From PFL42 sp963789825 (lineage in GTDB: Bacteria > Chloroflexota > Anaerolineae > Anaerolineales > E44-bin32), in assembly GCA_963789825.1 (NCBI GenBank), contig CAWBME010000007.1, positions 310,001 to 374,000 on the forward strand: a stretch of DNA of 64,000 nucleotides, written 5' to 3'. Below the pieces are notes generated by a model. The model searched no databases and was not told the origin of the DNA. It saw only the letters and a list, made by a program, of their open reading frames with translations. Of this stretch, positions 20,539 through 28,980 are shown one piece after another; positions within the stretch are counted from its first letter, which is position 1, and every line of letters begins with the position of its first letter. Made by a program: the position numbers and the translations under genes.

Positions 20539-21903
20539 TCAGCCTCCCTGATCCGCAGGCACGTAGGATCGATACCGTTCCCAGACAGCCGGGACGCGGG
20601 CGCGTGCCGCCGCCGCGATCTCAGCTTCGTTCAGCGTCAGCAGCACTCGGTCGCGCATCAGCACCTTGCCAGCCGCAATCGTTGTCGTCACGCGCAACTC
20701 GTGGAACCCGAAGACGATGTGCCAGGGTATGTTCCCGGCGGTCAGCGGGGTGGCCGGATGGTAATCGACCAGGATCAGGTCGGCCAAGGCGCCCGGAGCG
20801 ATGACCCCTAGCGGCGCCTGGGGGAAGAAGCCTCCCGCCAGCTCGGCATTGCGGTAGACCGCCATCTCGACCACCTGGTCGCCGGGCATGCGGCGGGGGT
20901 CGCGGTGCCAGACCTTGTGCAGCAGGTAGGCGGCCTTCCACTCCTCCCACATGGCGTTCGAGAACCCGTCATTGCCCAGCGCCACCCTGACACCAGCCCG
21001 CATCAGCGACTCGACCGGCGCCGCGCCGACGCCATTGTTCATGTTCGAGCGCGGCTGATGGGTGACCCAGGTCCCGCTTTCTCCCAGCAGCTGCACTTCG
21101 CGGGCATCGACATGGATGGCATGCGCCACGATCGTGCGCGGCCCAAGGATGCCATGCCGCTGCAGCCGATCAACGATCCGCAACCCGCTGCGCGCCAGGC
21201 TGTCGTACTCGTCGGCTTCGTGCTCGGCGACATGGATGTGAAAGCCCGTCCCTTCAGGAGCAGCACGGCGGCAGGCCTCGAGCGTCTCCTCAGACAAGGT
21301 CAGGCTGGCGTGCAGGCCAAACGTCGCCGCGATCCGGCCGTCTGCCAGCTGGCCACCCTGGCACCGCCTCAGGAAACGCAAGTTCTCCTCGATCCCTGCA
21401 CTTGCCTTGTCTCTGCCGTCCCGGTCGGTGACTTCATAGCACAGCACGGCGCGCAGGCCGAACTCGGCCACCGCCTCGGCAATCGCATCCAGCGAACCTG
21501 TGAGCGCATTCGGCGAGGCATGATGATCGATCAGCGTGGTGGTGCCATGCCTGACGGCGTCGACCAGACAGACCAGCGCCGAGAGGCGCACGTCCTCGGT
21601 CTCGAGCGACTTGTCCAGCGGCCACCACAGCTTGCGCAGGATCTCGGGGAAATCGCGCGGGGCAGCTCCGGGGATTGCCAAGCCGCGGGCGAAGGCGCCG
21701 TAGAAGTGCGTATGGGCACAGAGGTTGCCGGGCATCACCAGCTGGCCGCGCGCCTCAATCACTTCTTCGCCCGAACGCGCTTTGCCGACCTGGGACTGCG
21801 GCATGACATCGACAATGCGATCGCCCTCGATGCGCAGGGCATGGTCTTCCAGGATCTGGTTCGGCCGACCCCAGGTCACGACCCGGGCATGGGTGATCAG
21901 CAT
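20539..21903 (-). CDS. ssnA: SsnA-family aminohydrolase
   Basis: A 454-residue metal-dependent amidohydrolase, cytoplasmic. Metal and active-site blocks are CAHTHFYGAFARGLA, GLHASLTLS, FHIHVAEHEADEYD, IVAHAIHVDA and LGNDGFSNAMWEEWK; the last is typical of SsnA, the putative aminohydrolase of the E. coli ygeW-ssnA-ygfK-xdhD region. SsnA genes are part of the gene set tied to anaerobic purine degradation. The product lies directly between an XDH operon (enzyme 3) and the F420 genes. The chemical substrate is not settled for the family; a deaminated or ring-opened purine product is plausible. Confidence 0.9.
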   Translation of the reverse strand: MLITHARVVTWGRPNQILEDHALRIEGDRIVDVMPQSQVGKARSGEEVIEARGQLVMPGNLCAHTHFYGAFARGLAIPGAAPRDFPEILRKLWWPLDKSLETEDVRLSALVCLVDAVRHGTTTLIDHHASPNALTGSLDAIAEAVAEFGLRAVLCYEVTDRDGRDKASAGIEENLRFLRRCQGGQLADGRIAATFGLHASLTLSEETLEACRRAAPEGTGFHIHVAEHEADEYDSLARSGLRIVDRLQRHGILGPRTIVAHAIHVDAREVQLLGESGTWVTHQPRSNMNNGVGAAPVESLMRAGVRVALGNDGFSNAMWEEWKAAYLLHKVWHRDPRRMPGDQVVEMAVYRNAELAGGFFPQAPLGVIAPGALADLILVDYHPATPLTAGNIPWHIVFGFHELRVTTTIAAGKVLMRDRVLLTLNEAEIAAAARARVPAVWERYRSYVPADQGG

Positions 21904-21942
21904 CCCGTCCCTCCTTCTTGCCTCGCCCCTTGGCTCGGCCGC

Positions 21943-22584
21943 CTAGTCGAACACCGTCGGGCGCGCCGGGTCCAGCCGGAAGGCCAGCACATCGTCCAGC
22001 AGCCGGGGCGTCGTACGATACGGCGAAAGCGGCGCCGGCAAGGCGTCGATCGGAAAGAAACCCACCTCACTCGTCTCGGACGAAGGCTTGAGCTCTCCTC
22101 CGATCCGCTCGCACAAGAACACCAACTTGTAGGCGTGGAACAGAGGCAGCTCGCCTTCCACCCGGTTGGCGTCGTAGACTGCGACCAGATGCGTGGCGCG
22201 GACAACCAACCCAGCCTCCTCGAAGACCTCACGCTCGACGGCCAGCGCCGGCGGCTCCCCGACATCCGCCCAACCGCCGGGAAGAGTCCAATTCCCGTCG
22301 ATCGATTCGCGAACCATCAGCAACCGCACCCCGTCAAACAGCGCGCCGCGCACGTCGACCTTGGGTGTCACATATCCCGGTTGAGCGGTGAAGGCGGCCA
22401 GGGCCTCGGCTGCCGGCAGAGTCGAATGAGCCGCAATGATCTCGGCCGCAATCTCCAGCAGCCGCTCCGCTCGGCCACGCTCGAACTCGTTCTGGGCATA
22501 GTGCCGGCCGGTCTGCGCCAGCGCTTCGATCTCGCGTGCCCAGGCCAGCCAGCGATCCTCCTGCGCGATGCGTACGCCGCTCAT
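21943..22584 (-). CDS. NUDIX hydrolase with N-terminal helical domain
   Basis: A 213-residue pyrophosphohydrolase. Residues 1 to about 65 form the alpha-helical N-terminal NUDIX-associated domain (WLAWAREIEALAQTG, then YAQNEFERGRAERLLEIA). Next comes PKVDVRGALF and a complete Nudix box GWADVGEPPALAVEREVFEEAG with the REVxEE metal ligands. Related proteins cleave ADP-ribose or CDP-choline-type substrates. The gene overlaps enzyme 3's fused subunit by four bases, so it is co-translated with it. The substrate is not predictable. Confidence 0.87.
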   Translation of the reverse strand: MSGVRIAQEDRWLAWAREIEALAQTGRHYAQNEFERGRAERLLEIAAEIIAAHSTLPAAEALAAFTAQPGYVTPKVDVRGALFDGVRLLMVRESIDGNWTLPGGWADVGEPPALAVEREVFEEAGLVVRATHLVAVYDANRVEGELPLFHAYKLVFLCERIGGELKPSSETSEVGFFPIDALPAPLSPYRTTPRLLDDVLAFRLDPARPTVFD

Positions 22585-25368
22585 TGCCGGGCCAGCTCAC
22601 GCGCCAACCAGTCCTGATCGACCGGCAACCGGCGGACCCGGACGCCGCAGGCGTGGAAAATGGCGTTGGTGATTGCCGGCGAGGTCGGAATGCTGGTGAT
22701 CTCCCCCACGCCTTTGGCGCCGTAGGGACCTTGGCTGCATGGGCTCTCAACCAGAATGGGCGTGATCTCCGGCGTCTGGGCGATCGAAGGCATGCGGTAG
22801 CGCCCCAGGCGATCGGTGAACACCCTGCCCTGCTCCAGGATAAACTCCTCGGTCAGCGCGTTCCCCAGGCCCATCATCACGCCCCCCTCGACCTGGCCCA
22901 CCAAGCCCAGCGGATTGAGCGCTCGGCCGACATCTGTGGCGGCGATCACGCGCAGCACGCGTGTCTCGCCGGTGGTGCGATCCACCTCGACCTCCGCCGC
23001 CTGCACAGCGAACGAGTAGGCGACGTGGATGTCCGTCCCGGAGCCGACCGGTTCGGTATCCGGCGCGCGGTACTCGTGCTCAACGCAGGTCGGCCGGCCG
23101 GAGGCCTGCATCCGGGCGACGACCTCGGCCAGATCCAGCCGGCGCTGCCCGACGGCGACGCCGCCATCGAGGAAGCAGACCTGCGCTGGATCTACATCAT
23201 ACTCTTCGGCCAGACAGGCAGTTGCAGCCGCTTTCCAGAGCTCGCAGGCTTGGCGGACGGCATTTCCGGCGACGAAGGTCTGGCGTGAGGCGGTGGTCGG
23301 GCCGCCATCCGGCGTGAGGTCGGTGTCCGACAACAGCACGCGCACGCGAGCGAGCGGCAGCCCCATCTCTTCGGCGACGATCAGCTGGAGGACGGTCAGC
23401 AGGCCCTGGCCGAGCTCGGCCGAGGAAGTCGCGCGCCTCGGCGATCCCCTCTCGATCGACCTCAACCTGCGCGCTAGCCTTGTCTGGCGCGCCGCCGCCA
23501 AGGCCGGTGTTCTTGAAGGCGGCGGCGATCCCCCAGGCGCGCACCCGCTGCGGCTGAGCCGGGTCGGGCCGTGGAGCGAACAAGTCCCCCTCGCCCTGAA
23601 GTCGGCGCATCTCTGCCTCGACCCGATCCAGGCACTCCAGCAATCCAACACTCTCCGTCAATCGCTGCCCGGTGCTGGTGCTCTCACCCGGACGCAGCGC
23701 GTTCAGGCGGCGAATGGCAATCGGATCGATGCCCAGCCTGTCAGCCAGCTCATCCAGCGCCGACTCGACGGCGAAGGCGGATTGCGTCACCCCGAAGCCG
23801 CGAAAGGCGCCCGCCGGCGGATTGTTGGTGTACACCGCATGGCAATCCGAGCGCACCCAAGGGATGACGTAGGGCCCAGCGGAATGGGTCGTGGCGCGGG
23901 TCATCACCTTCTCGCCCAGCGAGGCATAGGCGCCGGTGTCCCCATACAGCTCGGTCTCGGCGGACCGCAGTCGCCCATCCCGATCGGCCCCCAGTCGAAC
24001 GCGCAGCTGCGTGGCATGGCGCTTGGGGTGGACCAGCAAGCTCTCGCGCCGATCGAAGAGCACTTTCACCGGACGGCGGGTGGCGCGCGCCAGCAGCGCG
24101 GCATGGATCTGACCGGCGATGTCCTCCTTGCCGCCAAACCCGCCACCGATCGGCATTCCGATGATGCGCACCTGCTCGACCGGAACCGCCAGGCTTTCGG
24201 CCACCTGATCCCGGTCGGCGTACGGAATCTGCGAGCCGACGTATACCTCCATTCTGCCGTCCTCGGTCAAGCGAGCGATGCTGCACTCGGTCTCAAGGAA
24301 GGCATGTTCGGTCGTCGGCGTGTAGTACTCACCCTCGACGTGCGCCTCGGCAACCGGGGGCGATTCCCCTTCGCCCTTGCGCACCTGGATGCGCTTGAGC
24401 AGGTTGCCGTTCGGATGCAGCTGCGGGGCGTCGGCTTCCAGCGCCTGGCGCGGCTCGGAGATCACCGGCTGCGGGTCGCAGGTGAAGCGGATGCGGGCCA
24501 GGGCGGCCTGGCACTGCTCGCGCGTCTCGGCGGCCACCACGGCCAGCGGATCGCCGACGGTGCGAATGCGCTCCCCCACGCCGACGAGCACCGGCCAGTC
24601 CTTGACAAACAGGCCGTGGTTGCGGGCGCCGGGTATGTCCGCAGCGGTCAGGATGGCATGCACGCCCGGCATCGTTCGCGCCTCCGCCACCTCGAGCGAG
24701 GTCAAGATAGCATGCGGGACTTCGGCTCTGAGCGCCATCCCTTGCAGCATGCTGGGGAAGGTCAGATCGTCGGTGAAGCGCGCTTGGCCGGTGACCTTGG
24801 CCGCGGCGTCCGGCCGAGGCACGACGGTCCCGATCGCCCGACTGCCGGCGACGTCGGGCACACTCGGGCCGCGCATCGGCTCACCACTGCGCATGGTCCG
24901 GGCGGCGTCCTGCACCGCACGCAGGAGCGAGGGGTAGCCGGCGCAGCGGCACAGTGTGTCCTTCAGGGCGCCACGCACATCGGCATCGGTCGGATCCGGA
25001 TGCGCGAGCAGACAGCCGGCGGCCGCCATGATCTGGCCGGGGATACAGTAGCCGCACTGGACAACACCATGCTCGACGAACGCCTGCTGCAACGGATGCA
25101 GCGCCTGCGGTGTGCCCAGGCCTTCGATCGTCAGGACGTGCCGCCCGTCGGCTTTCGGTGTGGGGTAGTTGCACGAGAGGATTGCCTGGCCGTCCACCAG
25201 CACGGTGCAGGCGCCGCACTCGTCCTCCTCACATCCAATCTTGGTTCCGGTCAACCCGAGGCGCTCGCGCAGCGTTTGGGCGAGCATTTCGCCGGGCTGC
25301 GGCCGCAGCTGCACCGGCTGCCCGTTGACGTGAAAGCGGATCTCGGGCACCGCTCCCTGCTCAGGCAT
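22581..25368 (-). CDS. Fused 2Fe-2S and molybdenum subunit of an XdhD-like xanthine dehydrogenase-family enzyme (enzyme 3), frame break near 23435
   Basis: About 929 codons from MPEQGAVPEIRFHVNG. Residues 1-165 form the ferredoxin-like domain (CEEDECGACTV, CGYC, CRC). The molybdenum part follows with PIGGGFGGKED, GAFRGFGVTQ and, after the break, SSAELGQGLLTVLQ, SDTDLTPDGG and GAKGVGEITS with the catalytic Glu. The break lies in CGCGACTTCCTCG, where one extra T restores the frame. The single-chain 2Fe-2S/Mo layout next to a separate FAD protein and ssnA recalls E. coli XdhD-YgfM. Together with yqeB/yqeC downstream this makes a selenium-type hydroxylase possible but unproven. The start is eight bases inside the FAD gene's end. 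Confidence 0.85.
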
Positions 25369-26275
25369 GCGCTCTCTCCGGCAGGTGTGCGGACGCCTGC
25401 GTCGCCTCAGCATGTGCCGCCCAGACGACACGCGCGAGCAGCGGGTCCAGCAGGTGATAGCGGTACTCCGAGGTGGCGCGATGCGGGCTGGTGCGCAGCT
25501 GGACTTCTTGACGCAGCGCTCGCCCCGCCTCGGCAAGCGACTGCCGGGTAAGCGCCCTGCCCTGCAGCACCTGCTCCGCCAAGCGTGCCCGGCGCGGCAC
25601 GGGTCCGGACGGGCCGACGGCCAGCCGGGCGCTATCGACTCTACCCGCAGGATCCAGGCGGATCCAGGCCGCCAGGTTGAGCAACGCGATCGCCAGCCCT
25701 TGAGGACGCATCACGCGTGAGAAGGCGCCCCCTTCGCCAGGCCGTCGCAGCGGAAACGCGAAGCGGATCAGGATCTCCTGCTGTCGATCGAACGCCGCCT
25801 CACCGGGTGCTTTGAACAGCGTCTCGACCGGCACCCAACGCCTGCCGAAACGCGAGGCCAGCTCGGCCTGCGCCTCAAGCGTCAACAGGGCGATGGTGCC
25901 ATCCGCCGCCGGCAGTGCATGGGCGACATTGCCGCCCAGCGTGGCCACATTGCGCACCTGGGGTCCGCCGATCAAACCACAGGCTTGCTGCAGTGCCGGG
26001 GCATGCTCGGCAATCAACGAGCTTTCGGCGATCTCCCAATGCGTGGCGGCCGCGCCGATCTGCAGCCGTCCATCGGGCCTGAGGCAGATCCCCTGCAGGT
26101 CGGGAATGCCGGTGATGTCGATCAAGGTGCAGGGAGCGGGCGTGCGGCCGGAGCGGATGTCGAGCAGCAGGTCGGTTCCGCCGGCGAGAATCCGAACGGG
26201 CGGCTCCGAGCCGGCCAGCTGACTCAGCGCCTGGTCGATCGAAGCCGGACGGTGGTAGTTCTCCCAAAGACGCAT
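25361..26275 (-). CDS. FAD-binding subunit of a xanthine dehydrogenase-family enzyme (enzyme 3)
   Basis: A 304-residue YgfM/XdhB-like flavoprotein, MRLWENYHRPASIDQALSQL. Flavin loops are RILAGGTDLLLDIR and VRNVATLGGNVAHALPAADG (TLGGN motif). The C-terminal CO-dehydrogenase-flavoprotein domain covers about residues 180-290. It is the first gene of the long minus-strand run; the promoter-like element at 26389-26417 lies 114 bases upstream. It overlaps the fused 2Fe-2S/Mo gene by eight bases. Confidence 0.9.
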   Translation of the reverse strand: MRLWENYHRPASIDQALSQLAGSEPPVRILAGGTDLLLDIRSGRTPAPCTLIDITGIPDLQGICLRPDGRLQIGAAATHWEIAESSLIAEHAPALQQACGLIGGPQVRNVATLGGNVAHALPAADGTIALLTLEAQAELASRFGRRWVPVETLFKAPGEAAFDRQQEILIRFAFPLRRPGEGGAFSRVMRPQGLAIALLNLAAWIRLDPAGRVDSARLAVGPSGPVPRRARLAEQVLQGRALTRQSLAEAGRALRQEVQLRTSPHRATSEYRYHLLDPLLARVVWAAHAEATQASAHLPERAHA

Positions 26276-26388
26276 GGCTGGTTGGGTTGGGCTGCGCTTG
26301 GGGATCGAATGGCACTTCTCGAGGAGCGAGGCTGCTCAACGCCGCCGCAGGGCCACCCTGCTGCGACCACCGATCCGAGGCTGATCCG

Positions 26389-26417
26389 ATTCTAGCATGG
26401 CCGGCCGGGGCGAACAA
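26389..26417 (-). promoter_or_regulatory. Promoter for the long purine/F420 gene run
   Basis: The minus strand has TTGTTC (26412-26417), a 17-base spacer and TAGAAT (26389-26394). The same TTGTTC hexamer recurs at the kinase promoter near 54.5 kb. It faces the FAD subunit gene with a leader of about 110 bases. Sequence match is fair, not perfect. Confidence 0.5.
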
Positions 26418-26437
26418 GCCGCGCCGGATCCACGAAA

Positions 26438-26476
26438 GCTGTCAGCCATCAGCGGTCAGCCTTCAGCCAGACGCGT
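26438..26476. repeat. Short degenerate CAGC/TCAGC repeat block
   Basis: Repeated CAGCnnTCAGC-like units (GTCAGCCATCAGCGGTCAGC and on) in the gap between two divergent genes. Similar short-unit blocks occur at 31242-31390, 45050-45116 and 46130-46199. Apart from this block and the promoter, the 26276-26660 gap holds nothing I can name. Confidence 0.55.
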
Positions 26477-26660
26477 CTGTAGGGCTATGCCGCGGCACGC
26501 ACTGGGGCGGCTCACTGAGGCCCTCGTCAGGTCCGGACGATCTCGGGTTCGGACGTTTCTGCCGGAAAGGCGAACGGTCGTGGCTGTCCTTCGTCGGCCT
26601 TGTGAGCCGCGCTGGGCTCATGCCAGAGGGGCAATCCGGACCGCATGGTAAGCTTCACCC

Positions 26661-27743
26661 ATGCCGTGGATGGCCGGGATTCGGGTGGTGCTCTTCCTTC
26701 TGGGCGCGCTGCTGGTGGCGACGACGCTGCGCTCGGCGGTGCGCACGTTCATCCTGCCGCGCGCCTCGAACACGCTGATCGCCCGCTGGGTCTTCCGAAC
26801 GGTCGGAGCCGCGTTTCGTTGGCGAGCCGGCAAGGCCCGCAGCTACGAAGCCAGCGATCGGGCAATGGAGTTGTTGGCGCCGATCGCGCTGCTCGTGCTG
26901 CCGGCCGTGTGGTTGGTTCTGGTCGGCCTGGGCTACATGGGGATGTACCTTGGTCTGGGCATTGCTTCGCTCGAGCAGGCGTTCTCGCTGAGCGGCTCGT
27001 CGCTGCTCACGCTCGGCACGAAGCCACCCACAGGCTGGTTCGTCACGTTGCTGGCGTTCAGCGAGGCGACGATCGGCCTGGCGCTGATCGCCCTGCTGAT
27101 CGCCTACCTGCCGACGATGTACGCCGCCTTCTCGCGCCGCGAAGCGGCGGTGGCCATGCTCGAAGTGCGCGCCGGATCACCGCCGTCCGCGTTCACCATG
27201 TTGGAGCGCTATCACCGATTGCATCGGTTGGACAAGCTGGGCGAGGTGTGGACGGCCTGGGAGACATGGTTCGCCGACATCGAGGAGAGCCACACCTCAC
27301 TGGCGGCTCTGGTGTTCTTCCGCTCGCCGCAGCCACATCGCTCGTGGGTGACGGCGGCCGGCGCGGTGCTGGACGCGGCCTCGCTCACCGCCTCAACCTT
27401 GGACATCCCACGCGACGTGCAGGCCGACTTGTCGATCCGCGCCGGCTACCTCGCGCTACGCGAGATCGCCGCGTTCTTCGGCATCGCCTACGATCCTGAC
27501 CCCCAGCCGGGCGGCCCGATCTCGATTGGTCGAGGCGAGTATGACGCGGTGTGCGACCATCTGGCGGAACTCGGCCTGCCAATCAAGCCCGATCGCGATC
27601 AAGCCTGGCGTGATTTCGTGGGATGGCGCGTCAACTACGACGCCGTGCTGCTGGGGCTGGCACGGCTCACGCTGGCGCCTTATGCGCCCTGGTCGTCGGA
27701 CCGGTCGGCGATTGGCGCGGGGGGGCCGCGACCAGCAGCTTGA
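26661..27743 (+). CDS. Channel-like integral membrane protein with large cytoplasmic domain
   Basis: A 360-residue protein with three hydrophobic segments (about 7-24, 70-98 and 126-155) and a C-terminal soluble region of some 200 residues. Between the second and third segment lies SLSGSSLLTLGTKPP (about 109-123), which sits where a potassium-channel pore helix and filter would be and resembles a degenerate TxGxG filter (TLGTK). The C-terminal part is rich in helices and has no recognised domain. It stands alone on the plus strand, divergent from the purine run. A two-helix ion channel or sensor is the best guess; the ion and function are unknown. Confidence 0.6.
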   Translation: MPWMAGIRVVLFLLGALLVATTLRSAVRTFILPRASNTLIARWVFRTVGAAFRWRAGKARSYEASDRAMELLAPIALLVLPAVWLVLVGLGYMGMYLGLGIASLEQAFSLSGSSLLTLGTKPPTGWFVTLLAFSEATIGLALIALLIAYLPTMYAAFSRREAAVAMLEVRAGSPPSAFTMLERYHRLHRLDKLGEVWTAWETWFADIEESHTSLAALVFFRSPQPHRSWVTAAGAVLDAASLTASTLDIPRDVQADLSIRAGYLALREIAAFFGIAYDPDPQPGGPISIGRGEYDAVCDHLAELGLPIKPDRDQAWRDFVGWRVNYDAVLLGLARLTLAPYAPWSSDRSAIGAGGPRPAA

Positions 27744-27844
27744 AGTCGGCGCCCCCATCTCTGACCCTTTCCTCCACACGTGCCCCCTGGAGAGATCCCG
27801 GCTGGAAGCCGCAGAGCGTGGACTGGGGGATTGACCCCCGCTGC

Positions 27845-27873
27845 TTGCCCGCCGGCGACGCCTACTCTACAAT
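27845..27873 (+). promoter_or_regulatory. Promoter for the lipoprotein gene
   Basis: TTGCCC (27845-27850), a 17-base spacer and TACAAT (27868-27873) precede the lipoprotein start at 27939 by about 60 bases. Confidence 0.5.
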
Positions 27874-27938
27874 CTCCCGGGGTCGCCCCTCGACCCGGGC
27901 GCGCTGCGCCGCCTCGGAGCCTCCGTGGAGGATCGACG

Positions 27939-28968
27939 ATGCGCTCTCTCACTCTCCCCAAGACTCTGTTTGCCTGTGTCGGTCTTCTGCTGCTCGCAGC
28001 CTGTGCTTCACCCACCTCGGCACCGCAAGTCTGGATCGACGTTCCCATCGATGGGCTGAAATCACCGCCGGGAGCTTCCCTACAGGTCGAAGGGCACGCC
28101 GCGGCGCCGGGAGGCGTCGCGCGGGTCGAGGTATGGGTGGACGGTCAGCTGCTGCAGAGCATCAACTCGCCAATGGCCGACGGACCCGTCGCTCGGTACG
28201 CGGTGGATTGGGGCTCTCCTGCGGCAGGCGCCCACACCGTCGAGGCCATCGCCTTCTCGTGCCGATGGGGAGGCCAGCACGCCTGACCAGGCGCGTGTGA
28301 TCGTTGCCGCCATGCCTCCCACGGACACGTCCACCCCGCCCATCTCCCCGACTTTCACTCCAACTCCCACCGTCACCCTCACGCCGACCACGCCGACCGG
28401 CATCGAGTTCTGGGCCGACCCGGCCAAGATCAAGGCCGGAGCATGCACCGATGTTCGTTGGCGGGTACAGAACGCGGCCTCGGTCCGCTTGGGCGGGACG
28501 AATGTCAGCCCGGAGGGCAAGTACAACGCCTGCCTGTGCGCCAATGAGACCTACACCCTGACGGTAGCCCTCCTGGATGGAACCGAGGAGAAGCGCCGCG
28601 TGGACATCGAGGTCGAGGGGGAGTGCAAGACGCCAACGCCAGTCCTCGACACAACCGGCCCTCCGGCGCCGCACCAGGACGACCCAGACGACGGCGAGAG
28701 CCTTGCCTGCACGGGCCATGTCGAGCTCGACTGGGATTCGGTCGACGATCCAAGCGGCGTGGCGGAGTATCGGGTCCAAGCCGAGAGACACTCCGGCGAC
28801 GGCAACTGGCAGAGCGTCTCAGGCAGCCCGTGGGCGGGATCCGACACGAACCGTTCGATCAACGTCGAGTGCGGATGGACCTACCGCTGGCACGTCCGGG
28901 CTGTGGACACACTGGGCAACGCCGGCTCGTGGTCCGGTTGGTCGACGTTCGTCGACCAGCTCATGTGA
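27939..28968 (+). CDS. Secreted lipoprotein with Ig-like/fibronectin-type region, frame break near 28258
   Basis: The product starts MRSLTLPKTLFACVGLLLLAACAS, a lipoprotein signal with lipobox LAAC. An Ig-like segment (VWIDVPIDGLKSPPG to HTVEAIAFS) is followed, after one extra base in TCTCGTGCC, by DGEASTPDQARVIVA, a Thr/Pro-rich linker (about TPTPTVTLTPTTPT) and a second beta region with cysteines. It ends in a fibronectin type III-like stretch (LDWDSVDDPSGVAEYRVQ, then TYRWHVRAVD). It likely sits on the cell surface and binds something outside; no catalytic motif is seen. The start has GGAGG upstream. The next gene starts 12 bases after its stop and has related content. Confidence 0.75.
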
Positions 28969-28980
28969 AGGGAGGGCCGC

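Noticed and set aside
23029..25551. A long plus-strand open frame (840 codons) opposite the third XDH.
   Set aside because: Same reason; the minus strand has complete Fe-S and Mo motifs.
22581..26275. Selenocysteine in the Mo-hydroxylases.
   Set aside because: No in-frame TGA is needed to read the proteins; the breaks are frame changes. YqeB/YqeC-type selenium is a labile cofactor, not selenocysteine.
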